Below, one piece after another: positions 23,834 to 36,371 of a stretch of DNA of 64,000 bases (position 1 is the first letter of the stretch; each line of letters begins with the position of its first letter). The notes beneath the pieces are model-generated. The model ran no database searches, was not told the DNA's origin, and saw nothing but the letters and a program-made list of their open reading frames with translations. This stretch comes from Davidsoniella eucalypti (Eukaryota > Ascomycota > Sordariomycetes > Microascales > Ceratocystidaceae): positions 1-64,000 of the forward strand of contig RMBW01000043.1 in NCBI GenBank assembly GCA_004009845.1. Reading direction: 5' to 3'. The position numbers and the translations under genes are program-made.

Positions 23834-24533
23834 GATGAGAATCTAGCGAAGACCGGGTCCATCTACATGAAGAATAGCTTGGAGATTGTGATTTGCGTTT
23901 ATGGAGCCATACACGTTGTGATGATGTGAGAAAGCAGGACCAACGATATTATAAGTCGCGAGCTGGATTTTTAGGGTTTGGTAATGGACAGATAAATATA
24001 TCTTTACAAAACCCTAGCCATTAAATAAGGGTTGGTTACGAGTACACTACATAATATCACGAGGTGTAATGTTCAGATACACCAAGCAGTCAACTTTGAG
24101 GAAACTTTGACAAAGAAACAACTTATTTAAACAGATATATCGAAAAAAAAGAAATATGGGACTAACTCAAGAAAATCCAGGAAATGAAGGAAAAAGAAGT
24201 CAAAGTAGCACAAAGAGAGAGAATAATTATGTCCACCTACCAACGTCTGTCTAAAGAAGTAATGATAGCGATAGAATAGTAGTAGCAGTTAGAAGTAGAA
24301 AACGGAACAAAGCACAACAGCCCCTGTCTATGTCCAAAGAAGATAAATAACAGAAAAATAAACAGCGCAGACAAATCTAGTAAGAAGGTCGGCTAGCAAA
24401 GACACAGGGAGATAAGATTATTTATAGCCAGGACGCAGCATGAGCACCTGAGAAATATCGACATGGAGAAAGGAAAGAAGAACCACAAAAGCGCCTATGA
24501 GAGGCTGATTAGCAATGGGGGCCCTATCATTCG
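23834..24533. other. Intergenic between ALG14 5' end and multicopper oxidase 3' end
   Basis: 700 bp, A-rich on the plus strand from 24060 to 24500, presumably ALG14 promoter on the left and oxidase 3' UTR on the right. No gene. Confidence 0.5.
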
Positions 24534-24782
24534 TTAGTACGAAGCCGGAATGCCAGTAACCACAGCCGGACGAGCCTTGCGAGTGCAGGCAGGACCGTCG
24601 GTCAGACTGTTCACCGCAGTTTGCACCGCACTAGCCTCGCTCGTCGTCCGTGTCAGCGTGGTCCACGAGGAACCAACGGCGGCAGTGCATGCGGCGTCGG
24701 AAGCATGGGCGGTAGGGCCCCCGGGGCGCATGGTGTAGCCAGGGTTGGAGGCGAAGAACGAGGCACAGGGCGTAGGGAGTCA
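24534..24782 (-). other. In-frame 81-codon extension beyond the oxidase TGA (candidate stop readthrough)
   Basis: Directly after the TGA the same frame stays open for 81 codons to TAA (24534-24536). Codons are almost all C/G/T-ending as in the oxidase body. The translation looks like a real secreted-protein tail: PTPCASFFASNPGYTMRPGG, then four-Cys content overall and a KARPAVVTGIPASY end. The stop context is TGA-CTC, near but not identical to the TGA-CTA readthrough motif known in fungi. An alternative is an intron with a weak GTCTAC donor (about 24813) and a weak GAG acceptor after CTGAC (about 24640), which would also remove the TGA and keep phase. A sequencing or assembly error is a third option. 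Confidence 0.5.
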
Positions 24783-27178
24783 CGCCGAGGTCGAGCGGCC
24801 GTGGCCCCGGGAGGAGCCGTGGGTAGACCGGGCGCGAGGAGCGGTCACGGTCAGCGAGATACCGTGGCCTTCGCCCTCTGATTCGGAGCCATAGTCAGAG
24901 CTGGATTCAGAGTCCGATCCAGAGTCCGAGCCGGAGTCAGAACCAGACTCAGTGTCAGAACCACCGGTGGTCTCGGCGCCAGTGGCCTCGTTGTACACGT
25001 AGTAAGGAGTACGGTTGGTGAGCTCGTCGAACTTGTTCTCGACAGCATTGTACTCGAAAGCAGCCACATCGACGTACTTGGGCGCCCACTCGGGGTCCAT
25101 GGGGTTGCTGAAAGCCTCGTCGTGGTATCCGTACTGCCCTAGCAGCGAGACGTTGAAGGCCACCAGCATGGCGTGGTCCTCGTGAACCAGGTTGTGGCAG
25201 TGGAACATGTAGACACCGGGGTAAGGACCGAAGAAGGCGCGGACAGTGATGGTCTCGCCGGGCGCCAGCCACACGGTATCCTTGAGGCCAGCGGACTCGT
25301 AGGAGAAGACGTTGTTTCTGTCACCGGTTCTGGAGACGATCTGAAGGTCGACCAGGTGGACGTGGACGGGGTGGATCTCGTCAGAGTCGTTGACCAGGTC
25401 CCAGGTCTCCACGGCGCCGCGCGAGGGGTTAGCAATGATACGGGCGCGGACGTCATCCCAGGAAATGCCGTTGATAGTCCAAACATTGCCGGTCTTGGCA
25501 AAGGTGAAGGTGCGCGTCTTCACCGACTCTTGCGAGGGGAAGTCAACGCTGGCCAGAGAGTTGGGGACAGTAGACGAATCAGTGCCGGCGACGGTGTTGC
25601 CGACAACGAAGCGCATGACCTTGTCAGTGTGTAGGAATTCTGTGGTTGGATGGTATGGTCAGTTTCAATGCCGGTCAGAGATATGCCGAGAACCTGGAAG
25701 ACTCACTATCGGCGATGCTGTCGCTGTTGCCCAGGCTGAGGTTCTGGCCCTTGAAGTTGGAGAAGTCGACGACAATCTCCCAGCGCTCACCGTTGGCAAT
25801 GTTCAGCTGGCTGACAGTCTGAGGGCTGCCAAGGAGACCACTGTCGGAAGCAATGACCTGGAAGCCGATGGCCGGCGCCAGGGGAAAGTCACGGGAGAGC
25901 TGAAGCTGGAAGGTCCGAGTGACGGCTGCGTTGAGGAGACGGAAGCGGTACTTGCGCGGCTCAACGCTCAGGAAAGGCCACGGCATGCCGTTGACGTGAA
26001 TGCTATGTAGATGTAAGCCAGTTGCACACACACCAAGATACTGAAAACATGTGTTGTAACCTACATATCACCGGGGATGGTGTCAGTCTCGCCCGTGGGG
26101 AAGACGATCTGGCCGTTGGAATCATACTGGCGCGAGTGGATGGCCAGAGGGATATCGTACTGGCCGTACGGACCGGGCAGATTCAAGGCCTGCTCCTCAG
26201 CATCGGACAAGATGTGGAAGCCCGCAAGACCGAGATATACGTTCTCGGCGGTCTGGTGGGCCGCGTGGTCGTGATACCTGAGATTGGGGAGACGAGTTAG
26301 CATTTGTGAGGCCCAGCATGAGGCACTGACGAGCTATATCCGATCATGCATGTGAAATGCGTCGAAATAGACTGAGCTTTACCACCTGCCGCCGATATAG
26401 GCTGGTTACACGACCGCTGATTGGGGGGGGTGGTTAGGAGAAAAGGAAGATGGATGGGAGTACTTACCATTGAGTACGGGCTCTATTGGTCGTGCAAAAA
26501 AGAACTGGTTAGCTGGTGTACACCGAAGATAGATCGCCAAAGATCTGTTGATCGCAGTGCGATAGCTTGCTGTGGTCACTTACACCTGAATGTTGGGCCA
26601 ATAGTAGTCCTTGTACTGGCCGGGGGCACTCTTGTCGTCGGCCCAGCCATCCCAGGGCGAACGCTATAGAGCTCAGTTAGCATGACATGTGCGTGAACGG
26701 CGTTGTTCTCTCTCCGCCAGGCTTACGTTGGAAGATCCGTGCAAGTGCATGCTCGTGTTGACGCTCAGGCTGTTGGTCAGGCGGACAACGCTCTCCGTGC
26801 CCTTGGTCTCGAGGAAGGTCGGGCCCGGCACCATGCCGTCATAGCCACGCAACTTGGTCGCCTGAAGGTTGGGGTAGATCTGCTGCTCAAAGTCGACTTC
26901 GTCCATCTCGTAGTACTTCATCAGCGCACCAGTGACGTTGTGGTGGAACGGCTGGTCGGCCCTGTGATGTGATATAGGGTTAGCACGTGACAACGCTCGA
27001 CGTCCTCTCTCGCCATTCTTCGTGTTAGTGTTCCAACTCACCATTTCTGCGCCTTGACGGCTGGGATCGGCAGAGGCTGGGAGAACAGCCAGCGGAACTC
27101 CGGGCTGATCCAGTCTTTGGCATCGACTGTGGCGGCCGCGAAGAGCGCGGTCTTCGCCAACGAGTGAAATGCAGGCAT
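24780..27178 (-). CDS. Multicopper oxidase, bilirubin-oxidase/CotA-like
   Basis: Seven minus-strand exons: 27178-27042, 26961-26727, 26663-26584, 26482-26468, 26277-26065, 26002-25707, 25639-24780; 611 aa. The N-terminus (MPAFHSLAKTALFAAATVDA) is a probable signal peptide. The three cupredoxin domains carry all four copper motifs: MHLHGSSN (118-121), WYHDHA (156-161), HPVHVHL (415-421) and MFHCHNLVHEDHAM (472-483). Motif order and the SPEFRWLFSQPLPIP start match the bilirubin oxidase branch rather than true laccases. Such secreted enzymes oxidise phenols, bilirubin or metals and reduce O2 to water. The tail (about 552-585) is Ser/Asp/Glu-rich. The frame continues beyond the TGA at 24780-24782 for 81 codons (see separate entry). 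GC-rich, strongly biased codons. Confidence 0.93.
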
Positions 27179-30100
27179 TATAGAAGCGAGTGATTATTAA
27201 GAGATATATGTAATGTAAAGTAATGTAGCAGGCAAACGAGCGTGAGAAGATTAAACAGAAGCACAGAGTTGGTGAACGAGTGAATATATGACTGTGTCAA
27301 GCAGCAATACTATGTTGGTATAGATAGATATATGCCGTGTATCAAGACGTGGTGGCTTCTGAGAAGACCCAAAAGGAAAGACGACGAGACAAGAGAATGC
27401 GGCCCGGGGGAGCAATAGAGCGCAATGAACTCAGACTGGAGAAGCAGAGAGTCCAAGAAGAAGACAATCGGTGCGCTCGTGGGCCCTTCTTATAGCATCG
27501 TCCATACAGCAGGGCCACACATCATCTGCTGTGCCTGCTATAGAGACGACGATCGCTCTACAAGCCACCGGAAGCAGGTGTGTGCATCGTTGTTTTTCTT
27601 TCCAGCAACATGGGGGTGAAAATCGAAAGGAAGCTGCTTGTGGTCTTGAGCCGCCATTCTAGGAGTAGCTGTAATATGCACATATATCTGTACAGCTAAG
27701 TATGTCTGTACAGTTATACAAGACTATCTCAGCACCTTCTATTAAACACACGCTCTGCCACAGTTATAGACACCCCTGACACAAATATGTACACTTATTG
27801 ATACGCCTTTGCTAAGCTGCTGAACTCAAGCTAGTGTGGTATGAGACTGACTGATCCAGAGGAGCCGGCTAGCTAGAAATACGAGACCAAAATCAGGAAC
27901 AAGAACACCAAGCCAGCCTATCGAGAAAAGCTACTACGACTGATACTCAACCCTATTGCAGTAGCGGCTGACGGAGATAGGGAAAGGGAAGAAAGGAGGG
28001 ATGCGCCTACATATTACTATCACATCACGTTATCACATTGACAGGATATTGCAACGCTTGGTGGGCTGGCTTGAAGCAGCAAGAGATCATCGTGAAGTAT
28101 AGGAGAAACAAGCCTGGTTCGTTAGTGTATTTTTAAGTGTATTCCTTGTTGATTTGTCAGACGGAAAGCAGAAAAAAAGGGTATACTTATATAATGATAA
28201 ACAAAATACATAGTTATTCGATATCGGCCTGGCAACAAAAAAAAAAACTAGTATATAATTCCGTCTACTATTTTTTTCTTTCGTCCAACATGAGCTCGGA
28301 CTCAACCACTAAATCAAGTTAAGCCTAGATAAGTCTAGATTTTCTCAATATTTGTTTCTCTCGCTTTTCCTTGTGCTAGTGACAACTCCCTCCCGCAATG
28401 TTTTACCTTTTTTCTTCTTTTTTTTCTTTGCTTCTCTACTTCGCTTCCAAGCGATCCTAACTCTAATCATCAGTTCCCTCAGCGATCGTTCGCCAAGTCC
28501 ATTATCTAACTGACACCGTGGACAAAGGCACAACTACATTGGTTGATCTCTGCCTCTTAAAGAACATCCCTTCCTTGTCTTCAGCTCACCCTACCCCCTT
28601 CGCCTTGGCTTGCAGCACATCATGTACTGTACTATCATGTCATTGGTGGTACCAATGATATCAACAGTGCCCTATCGTGTATATGCCAGGCCTATACCAT
28701 TTAAACTGTGTTCTGTATCTGTACACTAGTTACTCACTGTCTATGCCTATCATGTGCTTCTTATATTGAACAGGACTGAATCAGCTTATCAAGGCCCCCT
28801 AATACCGCCTGTCTTGTGTTCTGTCTTTCAGCTAACCTACTGATTGTTGTCATTTACATACTCTGCACAGCCGGTGTTTCCCTTTTTTCCCTTAACCTGG
28901 GACTAGCGAATAAGGAAACCCTAGCTTTTATTCTTTTGCATCTAAGTATCCTCTGGTTATCTATCATATGCAGTCATGTCAGGAAGTTTCGAGTATTCGT
29001 CATCCTCAATTCCAAAGCGTTTGTGATCTTCGGGTGATGATTGTTTTTTGCGTTTGAGGCACCGATATATCAGGAAACAGGTCCCTGTGGCGGTCACCGT
29101 AATATTAACAATCACAGCACAGAAAGATTGGCTACTAGGTCTTATTTCTAGTATGCACAGTTTTTCTCAAGGAAATTATCTATCCCTCCCTTGTTTCTTA
29201 CCCAAGTATGCACATATATACATTTCTAGCTGATGAAATGCTACCCTAGTCTACAAGTATGTATTATGTAGAATTGAACTACAATATCAAGCCTATACTA
29301 CATCTACAGTGATTTTACAGCACTGTTATACCCTGTAATCATTGCTTTTATTTTCCTACACATCATCACTTTAACAACAGCCACTCGTAAGCCATAACCT
29401 TTTGGTCTATCCTTATCCTGCAAACTCCCACCTCTGTCCTCCTTTGTCTCCTTCTTCTCCCTCAATTTTCGTATTCTATTGAAGTAAGTGATCTACTTTA
29501 CACTAGACCGGTCCGACCTACCATGATTGGGCTATTTTCTAACACTAATGGATTAATAATAAGAGTTGCTGCTTTTGAGCCTGTCTGATATCCCTCCGTT
29601 TCTTACACATCATCCAAATATATACTAGGGAAAGGACAAAAACAGGAACCGAGAGTTTAAAACAATAGAAAACTCGGGCCATTTCTCCACGGTGATGCTT
29701 TTGGGGCAGACAAGAAACAAGAAAAATACACCCTAGGCAACTACTTACAACGAGAACTACAAAAACATGTCTATTTCCAGGAACAGGGAACCTTGGGGCC
29801 GCCTAGTTTATATTATAATTCATTTTTATCAATGTGGAAATGGAGCTTTAATAGCTATGTAACACCTCGGTATCCTAACATACACAGCCCACTAGTATAC
29901 AATGTAAGGTGAAGGACAGCCTACTTCTCAACAGGCCACCTAGCTTAGTTTAGAGGCTTGAACCATTACTTGTTCTAGGCGGGAACCAACAAAATCCTTT
30001 CTAGACCCGTCCTAACAATGCTATTTTTCAGTAGCAACAATAAATGACGCTTACATATATTTGTCTTCATGTTGCCCGGTTCTAGTCGATTTACTGAATG

Positions 30101-32554
30101 TTCCATAATTTGGCGCACGATTCCATGATATATACTTGTACACAAAACCCAATACTTCGCTAGAATAATACATTAAAAATACACTTTTCACCTTCGGTAA
30201 CTACTGATAGTCAACAAGATATTGTGTGTCCAGTCACGAATTACTTCTAGATCAATTTGCACTACAAGACTAGAAAACCCCATGGGAAAACTCGGATTTA
30301 AGCTCAGACTTCCTTGTACTGCAAACTTAAATCCCGTCCAAGACCTTCGTCAGGAACACTAGAATATCTGGGGCAGGACATTCCCCCCGGCGCTACGATA
30401 CAGTTATAGTTATAAACTTGTTACCGAGACATACAGCACCACAACACCTAAAACCGCTCTCGAGGCAGGGCTAACAAGTAGTACGTATACGTACACTAGC
30501 GATGAGAAACTGTGTTCTTCAAATAAGATTATGTTACAAATTCCCGAGCACAAGATATCATGTAAATGTAAAAATAGAAGTTTGCTCTGAACAGCTCGAG
30601 GCAACTTCCTTCGATAGCGCCTCGTGTAACCGTCGTCAGCCAAATAGGAACTAGTTGATAAGGTTCTTTCCGCCGGCGAACACAGAATAGACACACTACA
30701 TATGTCCTATCTACTGACTAGCTGATTGACTAGCTTACTATTATAACTCACTGATCCATTGCAGACATTGTAGATGCTACAGCAGCATCCTTCTTCTTCC
30801 TCTTTTCAATTCTTCCTGATATGTTGTTTCACTGATATCTAATCCGTCTAGCAAACACACTCAGTCTCGGCTACAATCCAGCCAAGACAACGACGTGATC
30901 ATGAACCTATGTGTTCATTCTTATTTCACGCAATTCCACAACCTGGCGTAACATAGAAGTCTACGATGTACATACATACATATGTAACACGCCTTATTCT
31001 ATCATTGTTCTAATTGTATGCAGTTGCTTGTCCAAGTCCCATATCAACGAGAAAAGGAACTACAAGTGATCCCTACAATCAGAATGTCTCTGTTCAGAAC
31101 ACGCCACTGGTCTAGTGCTTGTTCTCATACAAAGCCTATGTATGCAGGTTACATTTACAGAAGCTAACATATGTATATGTACACAAATAGCGATAATAAA
31201 CGGGAAACAAATAAGCACCGCCGCTGTACCCTGTCATTTCGCCACTGTTGCGCGATTTCACCAATCAAAAGCCGAAAAGACCATTTATTCGGCTGTCTTT
31301 TTTATTTTTTGATCCAGCTACCTGTTGACACGGCAGTGGCTTCTCTTCGATCGCGGCGTATCGTATGTATTATTGACAACAATCCTGTACATTCACAAGG
31401 TGAAGTATGTAACAGCACAGCACGGAACCATATACAGCTAACTCAATATACCATGACATCAGTCAATGTCAAAGTCTTATGCCTTGTTTACTTCTCATAA
31501 TAGAGGACTGATCAAAGCGCCTAGCATCTTTCATAAACCATGGATCAGATATTCAAGAGTCTATGTGACAGGCAACCCGAGCTTTCATTCTGTTTGTAAA
31601 GTTGCCTGCCTATTGAGCCATAAGTATGTACATTATTTTATATCTACTACCAACTCCGGTAAGTACAGTCTTTAAATTACCCTAGCTTCCAAGCAGATTC
31701 AGCTGCCAACTCATATTTCTTGACCATGGACACTGTAACCTTGTCATTCACCCGAACGCTCGGCAGTATCTTCGGTTTTTTTTTAATATATATATATATA
31801 TAATTTTTTGGCTATATATACCGGTGAGAGAAGTCTTGCATGTAATCCATGTAAAGATCCAGGCTGTCACTGACTTCTTTGAGTGGGAAATGCTCTTATC
31901 CAACTGCCTTGACATATTCGACAAGAAAGAATTAAATGATAAATGAAAGAATAAATCCTTGAATAGCATACCGCCTTTCTTCCAGCCATTGACTTCAGTG
32001 CCCTTGAATACTTTTCGGTTATGGCATTATCGTGGACATAAAGTAGTCAAGATATCTGTCTTGGACCCGAAAGTGATACTACCCACACGAATATTCGGTG
32101 AGCGAGCTCCGCCCACAAACTTATATACGTAAACTACCTTCTCTTTGGTAACTTTCCATCCACCATTTCTGAAGATCCTACATGCCGGACGTCATCTTCT
32201 CCTTCGTTTTCGCTATATTTCTCCGTCCACCTAAATTGTCGTTAGTGACGCAATCAAATATGATCTACAATTCAATAAATACTGCCCTAGAACGGATGTA
32301 CAAGGTCCCGATGTCCGTTGAAGGGGGGGCTGAATGAATAGCAAGGTCTCGCACGAGATATATTACTTTTGGATCATGTAGTTTGGTAAACCCTAGCTTC
32401 ACACATCTGGAACACCAGTACACAAAAGAGGTGTTGTTTAATAGGTACCTTGGGCTTCCCCCCCCTTCGGACCAAACGATGTGCACGGATACGTAGTATC
32501 GATATTCAACCCTATACGTCTCTATTACTTCTACACCAGTCTCTCGCTTCGGTT
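27179..32554. other. 5.4 kb gene-poor AT-rich region
   Basis: The first few hundred bases are the oxidase promoter. I see no protein domain in any frame from 27424 to 32260; the frames present are short, hydrophobic or Ser-rich and lack family resemblance. It contains A/T homopolymers and TATATA runs (31786-31802). No transposon protein was recognised, though ancient, fully decayed repeats cannot be excluded. Confidence 0.5.
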
Positions 32555-33574
32555 CTAATACAGACCTGGTACTACCGTCCATTTGTTCTTGATCTTCTCT
32601 TTGCCAAACTGTTCTCCGTACCATTTCCTGCCGTTGTGTGCCCTTGGCAGCATGGCGGTGACTTCGTTGACGAGAAATACTCGGGCAGGTCCACAGCCCC
32701 AGCCTGCTGCTACCCAGAAACCGAACCACTCGATCCATTCGCAAAGATAGTGAGGGTAAAGAACCCATTTGAATAGCATGGCGTGAGGTATCCGGTAGTG
32801 TTTGTCTATCGTGGCCCGATGATTCCCATTACCAGTGTCTACTGCAATGCGCAGCTGCTTGCGACGCTCAATGCGGCGAATCTCACGGAGCTCTTCGTCA
32901 TGGTAGAAGTTGCCCATAAACCCAAGATAGAATATGGCGAGCCCTATAGCAAACTGGCCTGTAGATGCTACGTCGTGACCGTATCCGCCCAGATAGCCGC
33001 CAATGCTCAAACCATTGCAGACCTGGAAGACAATTGCACTAATCCAGATCACGACATGTATAGGAGACATGCTAGGCTGTAGAATGGGGAAAAGGATGGC
33101 TCGGTATAGATAGTGTATAGTCTGTGGTTATGTTGTCAGATAGTCTGCTCGCCCTAGAAATGCAAGTTACGCAATGGTCTTCTTACAAAAAGAGCCCCAA
33201 GGACTTTGTTCTGCCACGGAAGTTGCTCTATCCCGAGCCGACTTGGTAGCGTCCGCATCGTATATAGTACTGTGAGGAATCCGGGAATCTCCATTGTGAA
33301 CCACGCTATGCGGCCATTGAGATTGAATCTGCTGTTGACACTGGTCTTGCCCATGCCATACCAGCTAATCACAAACTGCAGGAGTCCCATCTACGCGATT
33401 GCGTCATGTCAGTCACCAAGCGTGCTATTCGGTGTTATATAACGAGCGGTCTTGACGTACTAGGGGATAGACTATGGAGAAGCCAAAGCAAATAAGCTCC
33501 CAGTTTCCCTGTGTGGGAGGAAACCATTGTTGCTGTATCGTGGCAAGTAAGCCTTCTTCTGCAATAGCCTCCAT
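32555..33574 (-). CDS. Steroid 5-alpha-reductase family membrane enzyme (SRD5A-like)
   Basis: Three minus-strand exons: 33574-33461, 33390-33187, 33121-32555; 294 aa, close to the 260-300 aa usual for the family. Introns have GTACGT and GTAAGA donors, and phase 0 is kept at both. Hydrophobic segments fill most of the protein. The C-terminal domain is diagnostic: HAMLFKWVLYPHYLCEWIEW, NEVTAMLPRAHNGRKWYGEQF and the end KWTVVPGLY, the NADPH-binding region of 3-oxo-5-alpha-steroid 4-dehydrogenases. An NFYHDEELREIRR segment precedes it. The enzyme would reduce a C=C bond conjugated to a ketone in a steroid-like lipid in the ER. The physiological substrate in fungi is not known to me. Confidence 0.92.
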
Positions 33575-36371
33575 ATTCTTGGAGAGACAGAAATTATCTC
33601 TATCTAGCCATATATCTTAGCAGTGCGATGATCTGATAAAGGGGCCACGTATGGAATGGAAGTCAAGGCTTGTATCGTTGAGGAAATTAGTTTATGGCGG
33701 AAAGTGCTGTATCTCTTCGGGGGAAAAGATGAGCAGCCGTAGAATGTATCTTTTTTTACTCAAGGGTGGAACAATATGAGAAGAAATAAATATCAAGACC
33801 TTTACTCTATTGTTGTGTTTCTTCTGGCATAGTTTGTCTATTGTAGCAATTGTCTTTTTTATCAACAATTAGGGTTATCCTGAGATAATATTAGGGTTCA
33901 GTCGTATCATTGTCCAGAAATGAAATGTACAGCGTACAGATTTCAACATATCATTGGCGGTTCTTGGAATTAGACCCTCTTAGATATGTAGCTATAGTGT
34001 ACTAATCTCAAAAAATATAGAAGAGCATGGAGTATATTCAGGTGATGCTGTGCCTTTCTTTACCCCCCTAACATGAAGTGGCAGATGCAGGAACAACAGC
34101 GTATTAAGATATAAGTGCAAAGATTTCATGGGACAAAACACATCTATAAATCGTATGACATGATACCAACAAAAACGAAGCATTTCGACATTGTGCGGTG
34201 AGAAGATAGCAATGAAGAGCCTATATAGGGTGATGTTTGATTGGTAAGAAAACCTAAACTCTCACAAAGCAAAGGCCACATGCATGGCAAGACAGTGAAA
34301 TATGACTCGGGAATGTTTTATTTAGCCAGTCTTCTTGAGCCAGCAGATTATTCAGGCAACAAAACGAACTTGGTGAGAAAGACGGCTCAAAAGAATGAAG
34401 AATGAGTTTTTAGTCTCTTACCAAAGCTAGCTAAGTCAAGCCTTTGTTTGCTTCAGACCAGTCCAATCACTTGAGACTCATTACACAATGAAAACTGAGT
34501 AGTAGCTGTAGACTCACCTGACAGAACCTCCGCTTGGTCCTGAGGCGTATTTTCTTCTATACGCAAAACGGTGAGCTGGGGGGGGGGGGGGGGGGGGGGG
34601 TCGTCCATTGCGCACTGGGGAACCCTTGCATTCATCGTACGATACAAGGAGTCAACGTTCGCCCCTGGCACATCATAAACCCGCAGAGAGCATTTCAAGA
34701 CTATCAGGATTGAGGTCGAAGTATCGAGAACTAGGAGACCGGCCTCTGAGCTACATACATACAGATGTATATGTCACCACCACTAGACGTATTGTGGCGG
34801 TCCTTTGGTTCCCGTAAGAGCTACATATGTGAAGCAGCATCGGATCCGTCTAGACCTAGTAGCCTGCCTAAATTGTATGTGTTGATTGTGCTATACTATC
34901 CATACGATAACTCGTGACAACAACATGTGTATCCTCAAATATGTCTATAAGGCGGCTGAGAACGAAACTAAACCACCGTTCTTAGTTTCCGTTTCTAGTG
35001 GCACCATCTAGACAGAGTCGAGCCTGGAAAACCTGATGCCGCTAAGCCTGTCCAGGAAAACCAAGCCTGACAAACATACGATGTCTACAAGGCCAGCGGT
35101 TTAGTCTGCCAAACAAATACGAAAAGGCTCGTGATCGCAGGACGGGCAACTAGGCTCCTATCTCGATATATCTGTGTTGGTTGTATGTCTATCCATATTG
35201 AAGATACTGACCGACTATGCGTGACTATGCGTAAAACATAGCATACCGTCATGTTTTGACGTCCTTCTTTTGCATTGTCCTCTTTTTCTACAGACTGTCC
35301 CATACAAACTGCTAGTAAAGCCCGTGAATCGTCCCTTTATTGCCTGAAATGGCACCACTAGCAAGGAACCAGAGAAGGGAAAAAATAAAATAAAGGATAT
35401 AAAAAAAAACTTAAATAAAAAATCTGCATCTTCAAGTCGGAGTAGAGCGCGAGTCAAAACTGCCGTAAGCAGAAGAAAGTATGATTCAGCTCAGACGAAT
35501 TCATTTTTCATTTGTTCGAGGCGACGGAACAAGAACCATGCTTCATACAAGTGAATAGGATATATATTCATATAGAGTCGTAAGTACACTTACAGATATA
35601 TCTCAATGCTACTACATGTGCCCAATGTTACTGTGCGTCTGGCTGTCACGCTATAAATCCCCGACACTACATGATTCTCACGGCCGGGATGCCAGCCGGC
35701 ACTGTTGTCAACCGCATTGTGTCTTGTCTTTATAGCTCCTGGTCCCAGTATGAAGCCACCCACTGAATTCACCGCCCAATAGACAGCTTCCTGAAGGATG
35801 GCCACAACCACTATACCGTCATGACCGCATAGAAGAGAGATTCGTGGCGATGCTGGCTGTACTGGATGCTGGCGGTGAACGGAATGACGAAGAACAACAC
35901 TAGGAAACGGCAGTCAAGGAGGCAGAGAGTAGGCCGATTACCACTATCCCGTCTTATCCATCACTGGGCACTTGAAGTCTCGGCGTCCAAGTCTCGCCCG
36001 AGTCTGTAGAGATGTAGCATACAGCTATCCAGATTCGGATGGGGCTTCTCTGATAGCGCTTGTGATGTTCTGGAAGCCCGCAGGGATCGTCATTGTTGGG
36101 GGGTCCTCTCGCGTGGTTTGACTGCCTGTAGATTATAGCGTAGAGTAGCAGTTTTCTCTTCCTGTCGGCTAAGACTAACACTGCAAGTTGGAGAAGAAGC
36201 CCGAGGAACTAACATGAAGAATCAGCCTCTCACAGGCCTGCTAGGTGTAATAGTATATAAGACGGGCAACTCACTTCCCTTTATGACTTTGTGTACCCAT
36301 ACCGCCTTCATTTCACTCATTACTATCAGCATCTGTCTCTCACTGTCCCACTTTATCTGTTGGTAGCAAAG
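33575..36371. other. 2.8 kb gene-poor region
   Basis: Lies between the divergent SRD5A-like and flavohaemoglobin genes. No supported gene. It includes a run of 23 G (34578-34600) and several short frames without family resemblance. The last 130 bp contain a CT-rich leader for the flavohaemoglobin gene. Confidence 0.5.
34578..34600 (+). repeat. Poly-G tract, 23 nt
   Basis: Uninterrupted G run in the listed sequence. Length in the genome is likely uncertain, because such runs slip in sequencing and replication. Confidence 0.8.

Noticed and set aside
34453..34698. Minus-strand frame with a poly-Pro block through the G-tract
   Set aside because: Begins with TTG, not ATG, and depends on the homopolymer length; no homologous feel.
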